NCBI GenBank assembly: GCA_963779645.1
Contig: CAVZYX010000005.1
Location: 1,922,001 to 1,986,000, forward strand
DNA length: 64,000 nucleotides
Source: CALMBW01 sp963779645
Lineage (GTDB): Bacteria > Actinomycetota > CADDZG01 > WHSQ01
Direction of reading: 5' to 3'
Below are positions 58,574-64,000 of the stretch, one piece after another. The translations under genes were made by a program, and so were the position numbers. Position 1 is the first letter of the stretch, and each line of letters starts with the position of its first letter. The notes beneath the pieces are model-generated. The model worked only from the letters and a program-made list of their open reading frames with translations, made no database searches and had not been told where the DNA came from.

Positions 58574-59164
58574 TTAGCTCTTCGCACGCTCCAACTTGAA
58601 GCTGTGGATCCTTCCCTCGCATGCCTCCCCCGGCTCAGAGGTATGCAGTTTCGCTCGCGCTGTGAGGAGAGAAGTTCCAGGGGGCATCGTGGCTTTGACT
58701 TCCAGGAGGACCGGGTCGTCTGTAACGGTGAGTTGCTTTTCGTTGAACTCTGTAATCTGGGTGCCGTCGCTCCGCCTTGCCGAGAGGTTCAGACGGAACT
58801 TCGACCGGCCGGTCTTGTGTGTCAGGCGGACCTTCGCCGACAGTCGATAGACTTCCCCCGGCCTTGCGGCGGTGCTCGTTTGGATCCCTGCGTCGCCGTT
58901 AGTCTTCGCCGACTCCTTTATGCGTACCATCTGACACCCGCCCTCGACCCAGTGTTCGTAGCCGCCGGCAGGAAAGTCCATCAAGCCGGTGAGTTCACAG
59001 CCGTCGGCAACGCCGTCCTTGCCGGGCCTATCGAAATGCTGCTTGTCGAACAGCACGGCGAACTTGCTCCGGTCTAGGTCCAGGGAAACCTGTGCGAGGA
59101 CATCCTCGGTCAATTCATCGAATGGCTGCCCGATTGCTTCCTTCTCATCCTGCCCCATACCCAT
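58574..59164 (-). CDS. Cytosolic protein with carbohydrate-binding-like domain
   Basis: About 196 residues from the ATG at 59164 (AGAGGGGGCC upstream); the longer frame to 59419 runs into the next gene. The N-terminus (MGQDEKEAIGQPFDELTEDVL) is helical, then a beta-sandwich (~35-190) contains HFDRPGKDGVADGCELTG, VYRLSAKVRLTHKTGRSKF, LLTARAKLHTSEPGEACEG and SFKLERAKS. The pattern is like CBM4/9 or CBM22 domains seen on glycoside hydrolases but stands alone, without an enzyme domain or signal peptide. It may bind a sugar or glycan internally. Confidence in the fold is low. Confidence 0.6.
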   Translation of the reverse strand: MGMGQDEKEAIGQPFDELTEDVLAQVSLDLDRSKFAVLFDKQHFDRPGKDGVADGCELTGLMDFPAGGYEHWVEGGCQMVRIKESAKTNGDAGIQTSTAARPGEVYRLSAKVRLTHKTGRSKFRLNLSARRSDGTQITEFNEKQLTVTDDPVLLEVKATMPPGTSLLTARAKLHTSEPGEACEGRIHSFKLERAKS

Positions 59165-59247
59165 GGCCCCCTCTCGACGCTTGTGGCGACTATCTCCAAT
59201 CAGTCTGAGCACTACGTACGACAAATGAAGTGGTTCCGCCCTACGAG

Positions 59248-60219
59248 CTACGCGGAGCCGACTGCCAGGGCTGCCAGCGCGCAGAACAGTATGAAGAAGG
59301 GAACGGAGTAGACGATCGCCGACGCTTCGCGGAGCACGATGGCACTCCATTTGCCTCCTGATCGAAAGTCGTTGCCTTCCGCTTGCGAAGCCGCTTTGCG
59401 TTGGATGTAGTACGCCCACACTTCCCAGGGGTTACTGCGATAGGTCCAGCCTTCGATGTAACTCGGATCGCGCTTCGCTAGCGACGCAACGAAGCTCGGG
59501 ATTATCCACACGGCCATCCAAGCGATGTACGACAAAATGAACCCCGGCCCGAACAGCCGGTTCTGGAAAACGTGGAGTCTTTCATGCTTCCAGAGGGGGT
59601 CGCCTTCTCTGTCGCTGAGACGGCTCATCACGTTTCCCTGCGTGAAAGCGAAGTCTTCCTTCAGGTTGAAGCCCGGGTCGTAGCGGTGGGCGCCTTTGCG
59701 CTTATCGCCGGCGGGAGTACCGATAAAGACATTGATGAAGGCAACGAGCCCTCCGGTGGTTGAGCCAGCCAGGCCCCACGTCGTATCTCCGACGAGCTGC
59801 AGTATCCCGAATTTTTTCCAGTCATAGATCTGGTGTAGCCCCGCCATGAATCCGGTGAACGCGCCGACGACGGTTCCGTACCAGAGCACGGCCGATGCAC
59901 TGGTCAGCGGTTGCGCGTCGAAGAAGATGCGGGCGCCGGTGTCGACGATGCCTGGGATCAGGAAGAATGCCCACCCGATCAGGAGCCTCGCCCCTCCGCC
60001 CTCGCCGAAAGCCTCGAGGAGGAGGCCGATGAAGATCCTTGCCACGAACCCGCCGAAGAGCGTGAGAAAGATGGTTTCGGCGATCACGCCGAGCCTTGTC
60101 GTCGGGGGCACGCCGGCCGAGCCGGGATCGGCCTTGCCCACCATCGCTGCGGCGATCCCGGCCCCGACGACGGCTATCAAAAGGAATAGAAAGGGGCCCA
60201 GTTCGAAGATCCGATCCAC
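59248..60219 (-). CDS. Integral membrane protein with HEXXH motif
   Basis: 323 residues from the GTG at 60219, which has AAGGAG seven bases upstream; the longer frame to 60336 is not needed. There are several hydrophobic segments (~9-26 and ~42-67 near the N-terminus, others between 75 and 175, two near the C-terminus). A zinc-protease-like HERLHVFQ motif (His212, Glu213, His216) is followed by FGPGF and a membrane helix, recalling small HEXXH membrane enzymes. A second motif, YIEGWTYRSNPWEVWAYY, contains aromatic residues typical of such families. The function is unknown; catalysis is inferred from the motif only. Confidence 0.72.
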   Translation of the reverse strand: MDRIFELGPFLFLLIAVVGAGIAAAMVGKADPGSAGVPPTTRLGVIAETIFLTLFGGFVARIFIGLLLEAFGEGGGARLLIGWAFFLIPGIVDTGARIFFDAQPLTSASAVLWYGTVVGAFTGFMAGLHQIYDWKKFGILQLVGDTTWGLAGSTTGGLVAFINVFIGTPAGDKRKGAHRYDPGFNLKEDFAFTQGNVMSRLSDREGDPLWKHERLHVFQNRLFGPGFILSYIAWMAVWIIPSFVASLAKRDPSYIEGWTYRSNPWEVWAYYIQRKAASQAEGNDFRSGGKWSAIVLREASAIVYSVPFFILFCALAALAVGSA

Positions 60220-60406
60220 TCGACGCTCCTTGACTTTGTTTAGGCGGGCATGAGGAAAAGAGGAATCCCGGTTCGATCTCAGGGTGAACCGGTCCTTGGG
60301 ATGGGCCGCGCTCCCCTCCAAACGATGACAAATCAACCCTATTGCCGCGATAAAGGCAAGGCTCTCCCGTTACAGTTCCTCGGAAGGGCACGGATGAAAG
60401 AGAGGC

Positions 60407-61048
60407 ATGGAAGAGTTCGGTAGGCCATTCGATGATCCCGACGACATACCCGTGAGCTGGGTGGCCAAGCATCTGCCCAGGGATGGGAGCCAGGCTGTCA
60501 GATCCCCTCGGGGCCCTATGCCATCTCCGGCCCACGATGTCCCGGAGATGGGTCCGGTGACGGGCCCATCTCCATACTCGGAGCTGCTCCAAGAGCAGCT
60601 GGCCGAAGAACGCTCGAGGAAGAAGTCCTTGGAACAAAGGGGTTTCTCCACGATGTCTGTTTCTGGATTCCTCGCTTCTTTACTCTTTGGTGCTACCGGT
60701 CTCATCCGTTCCTCGACGGGTTCGCTCGAGCTGTCGCTCCCGGTGAAGATCGCGATCGGCGTAGCCCTCGCGAGCCTCCTTGGTGCCGCCGTCTGCGGAA
60801 CTTTGGCGAACCGGGTGAGGCGTTACCAGGAGCTCTCACCTGAAGCACTCCCGGAGCTCTATCGCCGGCTGGCCGACGACTATTCGGTCGCGGAGCGCCG
60901 TGTCTTCCGTTTCCGATCGAACCTGTTGTGGAGCACCCGGCTTAATAACGACTTCAAGGCCCGGTGGGTGAAGCTGGCCTTGAACCTCCAGGTCGTCGCC
61001 GCTGCGGCGGTGATCTATGCGGCTCTCGACCTCGTCCTAACTGCCTAG
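60407..61048 (+). CDS. Two-TM membrane protein with SLEQRG motif (effector-like layout)
   Basis: 213 residues. The soluble Pro-rich N-terminus (~1-55) leads to an amphipathic helix and LLQEQLAEERSRKKSLEQRG, then a membrane helix (STMSVSGFLASLLFGATGLI), a short loop, a second helix (IAIGVALASLLGAAVCGTLA), a cytoplasmic helical domain (QELSPEALPELYRRLADDYS) and a final helix (LALNLQVVAAAAVIYAAL). Proteins with the LEQRG plus two-TM layout recur in actinomycetes and resemble SLATT/PycTM defence effectors by topology, but I cannot confirm a family. It lies between the HEXXH protein and the amidohydrolase, head-to-head with the former. Confidence 0.62.
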   Translation: MEEFGRPFDDPDDIPVSWVAKHLPRDGSQAVRSPRGPMPSPAHDVPEMGPVTGPSPYSELLQEQLAEERSRKKSLEQRGFSTMSVSGFLASLLFGATGLIRSSTGSLELSLPVKIAIGVALASLLGAAVCGTLANRVRRYQELSPEALPELYRRLADDYSVAERRVFRFRSNLLWSTRLNNDFKARWVKLALNLQVVAAAAVIYAALDLVLTA

Positions 61049-61108
61049 ATCCAGGGCCCAGGTCTCCGCTATTGACTGCTTTGCCCCCATACTAGAGATT
61101 TATCCCCT

Positions 61109-62434
61109 ATGGCGCTCGTTCTGAGAGGTGCTGTCGTCAGCTTCGACCCAGGGGTGGGGACCCTGGATGACGCCGCCGTCTACATCTCTGACGACGATGC
61201 TGCCCATCAACGAAAGATCGAGGCTGTCTTGCCTTGGTCCGCATCTCCGCCGGCCGGTTACGCAGCCGCTCCTCGTGTCCACACGGGCGGAACCATCTAC
61301 CCGGGACTGATCGATCTACACAATCACCTGGCCTACAACTGCAGATCACTGTGGTTGGCTCCCCGTACCGAACCGTACGAAACCCGTTACCAATGGCCGC
61401 GAGCCGCCAACTACTCGCGTGAGATCACCAAGCCCACCGTTGCACTTGGAACTGCCGCTGCGAAAGCGGTGCTGAAGTTCGCCGAGGTCAAAGCCGTGGT
61501 CGGAGGGGTCACTTCTATCCAGGGATCTCCGAAAACGACCAAGCCCTACGAGGGGTGGCTCGTTCGGAACATCGAGGCAGAAACCTTTGGGACCGGACGC
61601 GATGTTGTCTGTCAATCAGTGATGAACCTCGATCAAGAAGAGCTAAAGCCCTTCGTGAAGAAGATGGGGGATGGGAAGGCTTTCATCTATCACCTGGCCG
61701 AAGGTGCAAGCGAGAAGCTGGTTTCTGAGTTCCAAGATGTCAAAGCTGTCGGCGGACTGCATGAGCTGTTAATAGGTATCCATTCGACGGCTCTAACTTA
61801 TGAACAGTTCAAGATCTGGGGAGAGACCGGCGGTTCCATCGTGTGGTCCCCATTTTCGAACCTGTGGCTCTACCGCAAGACGACCGATGTCGTGAGTGCA
61901 CGTGACAACGGAATTATCGTGTGTCTCGGTTCTGACTGGGGCCCGTCAGGGACGAAGAATCTCCTTGGAGAGCTCAAGGTTGCCCACCTCTACAACCGGC
62001 AGCACTTGGACAAGAGCTTCTCGGATGAGGAGTTGTGCTCGATGGCTACGGCGAACGCGGGCGAAGCGTTGGGACGCGCATGGGGCCCACAGGTCGGTCG
62101 CGTCGCGCCCGGGCTGCAAGCCGATCTGATCGTGGTAGCTCGGCGCACCAAGGATCCCTATAGGAACCTCATCGAAGCGACGGAGCGCCACATCCGCTTG
62201 GTTCTGGTGGGGGGGCGTCCCACTTACGGCAACAGACTCCTAATGGAAGCTACAGGGGCACGGAGATTGGAAAAGATAAGAGTCGCGGGGAGTGGAACGC
62301 GCCATAAGTCTTGTGGATCCCGACATCAAAGATGCCGACATGACCTGGGCAGCGGTACTCACTTCGCTGGAGCAAGCTCGCGAGAACCCCCAGAGAGCGG
62401 TGGAGCGTGCACTGACGATGACTCCGCGGGGTGA
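61109..62434 (+). CDS. Amidohydrolase (imidazolonepropionase/SsnA-like), frameshifted 3' end
   Basis: The N-terminal 395 residues fit a metal-dependent amidohydrolase: GLIDLHNHLAYN (HxH), the Lys/His region AFIYHLAEGA, GIHSTALTYEQF, LGSDWGPSGTKNLL (active-site Asp) and GEALGRAWGPQVGRVAPGLQADLIVV. After IRVAG near 62288 the frame reads into an Arg/His-rich, low-quality tail to 62434. One extra A at 62291 would restore the family's C-terminus in the neighbouring frame (62292-62642). So this is a frameshift, either a real pseudogenisation or a sequencing/assembly error. Likely substrate: a cyclic amide or guanidino compound. It precedes the caspase gene. Confidence 0.78.
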   Translation: MALVLRGAVVSFDPGVGTLDDAAVYISDDDAAHQRKIEAVLPWSASPPAGYAAAPRVHTGGTIYPGLIDLHNHLAYNCRSLWLAPRTEPYETRYQWPRAANYSREITKPTVALGTAAAKAVLKFAEVKAVVGGVTSIQGSPKTTKPYEGWLVRNIEAETFGTGRDVVCQSVMNLDQEELKPFVKKMGDGKAFIYHLAEGASEKLVSEFQDVKAVGGLHELLIGIHSTALTYEQFKIWGETGGSIVWSPFSNLWLYRKTTDVVSARDNGIIVCLGSDWGPSGTKNLLGELKVAHLYNRQHLDKSFSDEELCSMATANAGEALGRAWGPQVGRVAPGLQADLIVVARRTKDPYRNLIEATERHIRLVLVGGRPTYGNRLLMEATGARRLEKIRVAGSGTRHKSCGSRHQRCRHDLGSGTHFAGASSREPPESGGACTDDDSAG

Positions 62435-62642
62435 GAAGGCATTCAGGTTGATACCCGATATGCCCGGTGGGGAGCTGGCTACCGAGATCACATCCGCGCG
62501 CGACCTCGGCCCGATCGAGATCCCGCCACTCGACTCGATCTATCACGACGCCAAGTTCTTTCGGGCTCTACGAGTGGAGAAGGCTCCGATCCTGGGCGGA
62601 TTACTTGACGACTTGGTGGATTACTACAGGGGACCTAGGTAG
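62292..62642 (+). pseudogene. C-terminal part of the frameshifted amidohydrolase
   Basis: Continues the amidohydrolase in the +1 frame: ERAISLVDPDIKDADMTWAA, LTMTPRGEKAFRLIPDMPGG and a final DLVDYYRGPR. The family's usual end includes such a helical C-terminal segment after the TIM barrel. It has no ribosome binding site of its own and begins inside the upstream frame, so it is treated as part of one broken gene rather than a separate protein. Confidence 0.65.
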
Positions 62643-62729
62643 AGGTTTCATCGAAGGGGAACGGACGAGGCAGGAGGTTGGGGGTCAGTTTCAAAGTGAT
62701 CGCGGGCTGCATCGGTGAAGGGGGACAAC

Positions 62730-63566
62730 TTGGCAAAGCGGGCGGTGTGCGTCGGGATCAACGATTATCCGGTCAAAGACGCCGATCTTCGAGGTTGCGT
62801 CAACGACGCGGAGGCGTGGGCGTCACTCCTCGCCGATCACTACGACTTCCCGAAGACAGATATCAAGATGGTTCTGAACGAGGAAGCGGTCAAGAAGAAC
62901 GTGATGAAGTACCTCGGAGATCTGCTGGCCGATTGCTCCGAGGGAGACGTGCTCGTCTTCACCAATTCATCTCACGGGTCCTACATCCCGGACAAGAGCG
63001 GAGACGAAGCCAACGGCTACGACGAGGTTCTCTGTACCTACGACATCGAGGACGAACAGATAACTGACGACGAGCTCCGGGAGCTATTCGGGGTCCTTCC
63101 CAAAGGTGTGAGTCTCATCGTCATCTCAGATTCCTGCCACTCGGGGAACGTGACGCGTGTCGCCGTTTCACAGATCTTGCCGGGAATGGGCGCCAACGAC
63201 GATCGAAGGGTGCGGTTCCTCAATCCCATGTATTGGCGAAGCGAAAGGGCCGATGGACCAACGTTGTTGGCGGACGCATCCGCTGCTATCCCGCGCAAGC
63301 GTGACCTATTCCCGCAGTCGTCGATGAGCCACGTTCTCCTCAGCGGATGCATGGATGTTGAGGTGTCTTACGACGCACTGATCGGTGATCGCTATCACGG
63401 GGCGATGAGTTTTCATGCTCTTAAAGCCATCAAGGAGGCGAAATACAAGATCTCTTACAAGGAACTTGCGGCCCGCGTTGTGCCGATGGTCACGAGTGCC
63501 GGATACCCGCAACATCCGCAACTTGAAGGCCCTCCCAATCTGAAGTCGAAGCAGATCTTCACATGA
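62730..63566 (+). CDS. Bacterial caspase-family (peptidase C14) protein
   Basis: About 278 residues from the TTG at 62730, which follows GAAGGGGGACAAC; GTG 62715 is an alternative start giving five more residues. The p20-like region has RAVCVGINDYP, then VLVFTNSSHGSYIPD with the catalytic His82, and VISDSCHSGN with the nucleophile Cys136. The C-terminus (MSHVLLSGCMDVEVSYDA, GAMSFHALKAIKE) forms the p10-like part. Lone caspases with no DNA-binding or NACHT partner occur in bacteria and are often linked to immunity or stress death. Its stop overlaps the next gene's ATG (ATGA), so caspase and secreted partner are translated together. Confidence 0.87.
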   Translation: MAKRAVCVGINDYPVKDADLRGCVNDAEAWASLLADHYDFPKTDIKMVLNEEAVKKNVMKYLGDLLADCSEGDVLVFTNSSHGSYIPDKSGDEANGYDEVLCTYDIEDEQITDDELRELFGVLPKGVSLIVISDSCHSGNVTRVAVSQILPGMGANDDRRVRFLNPMYWRSERADGPTLLADASAAIPRKRDLFPQSSMSHVLLSGCMDVEVSYDALIGDRYHGAMSFHALKAIKEAKYKISYKELAARVVPMVTSAGYPQHPQLEGPPNLKSKQIFT

Positions 63567-64000
63567 TGCGCGGTCGGACCAGAAGAAGAGTATTCCGGCT
63601 CGTCGTCCTGACCGGTGCTTTCTGGGCTATCGGAACCGCTCAAGCGATGGCCCAACCCGGCTGCATTGGAACCATCGATGGCGTTCCCTTGGAGTCTGCC
63701 GATTCGTCCGGAAACGCGATGGAGTTGGACGCGGATTCGGTCGTTTCCGTGGCTGTAAGTTCCCGCGAGCTGATCTCATCGGTGGAGATCGGTCTTGAAC
63801 TTGGGCCGTTCAGTTGGACAACTCTGGATCATGTCGTCGACCCACCCAGTAATCAGTGGTCGGGAACCTTGAACGTCTCAGAATTCTCCCCGGGCGGAGT
63901 CGGTCTGTACCACGTGATCGCGAACAAGCGACAGATGCTCTTTCGACATGTGGATCAACATCACAGGGCGTTCACCATTCACGACGGTGGCGGGATTGGT
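63563..64000 (+). CDS. Secreted/exported partner of the caspase (truncated by window end)
   Basis: A frame open to the window edge (146 residues seen). It starts MMRGRTRRRVFRLVVLTGAF (twin Met start, Arg-rich, then hydrophobic to ~29, ending AQAMAQ), a Sec or Tat-like signal peptide; the Arg run RTRRRV does not fit a strict twin-arginine motif. The mature part has CIGTIDGVPLESADSSGNAM, WTTLDHVVDPPSNQWSGTLNVSEFSPGGVGLYHV and IANKRQMLFRHVD, an exported beta domain. It overlaps the caspase stop by four bases. It could be a membrane anchor, sensor or inhibitor of the caspase; the rest of the protein lies outside the window. Confidence 0.72.
   Translation, partial: MMRGRTRRRVFRLVVLTGAFWAIGTAQAMAQPGCIGTIDGVPLESADSSGNAMELDADSVVSVAVSSRELISSVEIGLELGPFSWTTLDHVVDPPSNQWSGTLNVSEFSPGGVGLYHVIANKRQMLFRHVDQHHRAFTIHDGGGIG

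Noticed and set aside
1..64000. tRNA, rRNA, CRISPR, transposase or phage genes
   Set aside because: Gaps are short and none shows a cloverleaf-like run, spaced direct repeats or a transposase/integrase motif by eye.

Overview
The window is a high-GC chromosomal segment from an actinomycete-grade bacterium (Actinomycetota), probably a poorly sampled, deep-branching lineage. The main evidence is the Pup-ligase/WYL/Tat/HelY run at the left end (pafA-DUF3866-pafB-pafC ... tatA-tatC ... helY). Supporting evidence is a mycobacterial-type SOS box upstream of a 13E12/DUF222 HNH gene, PPOX/F420-type split-barrel proteins, many GTG starts, and pervasive 1-4 bp start/stop overlaps. I see no rRNA, tRNA, CRISPR array, transposase or phage module. 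The assignment to lineage is inference; no marker gene for species was seen.

Left third (1-25.5 kb) is mostly housekeeping and metabolism. It holds the tail of an MFS transporter; pupylation and its WYL regulators; an orphan GAF-GAF-PAS histidine kinase; twin-arginine translocase; the Ski2-like helicase HelY; an HAD phosphatase; a thiolase; an alkyl-DHAP-synthase-like flavoprotein translationally coupled to a diacylglycerol-kinase-type lipid kinase; a MocR regulator divergent from a split-barrel flavoprotein; a methyltransferase; a GlpD operon; an adenosine-deaminase-family enzyme; and an acyl-CoA dehydrogenase.

The middle (25.5-43.5 kb) mixes secreted and regulatory genes. There are two paralogous LVIVD beta-propellers, the SOS-controlled HNH protein, a permuted-looking secreted phosphatase, DUF2277, DUF1295, a PPOX protein, an acyl-CoA oxidase, a YciE/DUF892 ferritin-like protein, an SDR and a VCBS/ASPIC protein. 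It ends in a compact locus with a RRNPP-like XRE-TPR regulator, a perfect palindrome in front of it, and a divergent 29-residue exported peptide gene in operon with DUF5317 and a zinc-binding protein.

The right third (43.5-64 kb) is dominated by exported proteins: a serine protease, a secreted alpha/beta hydrolase, a ceramidase-like enzyme and several lipoproteins. It also contains a Rieske oxygenase. Three accessory loci stand out: (i) a 59-residue secreted four-cysteine miniprotein at 52.6 kb; (ii) a protein with two Ala/Asn-rich repeats followed by a membrane M50 peptidase carrying a PqqD-like N-terminal domain (53.0-56.1 kb), which looks like an undescribed peptide or protein maturation pair; (iii) a 57-64 kb island with a secreted purine-nucleoside-permease-like protein, an HEXXH membrane protein, a two-TM SLEQRG protein, a frameshifted amidohydrolase, and a bacterial caspase translationally coupled to a secreted partner that runs off the window.

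Several palindromic intergenic elements (7.65, 17.37, 20.3 and 47.26 kb) may be small dispersed repeats or long terminators.
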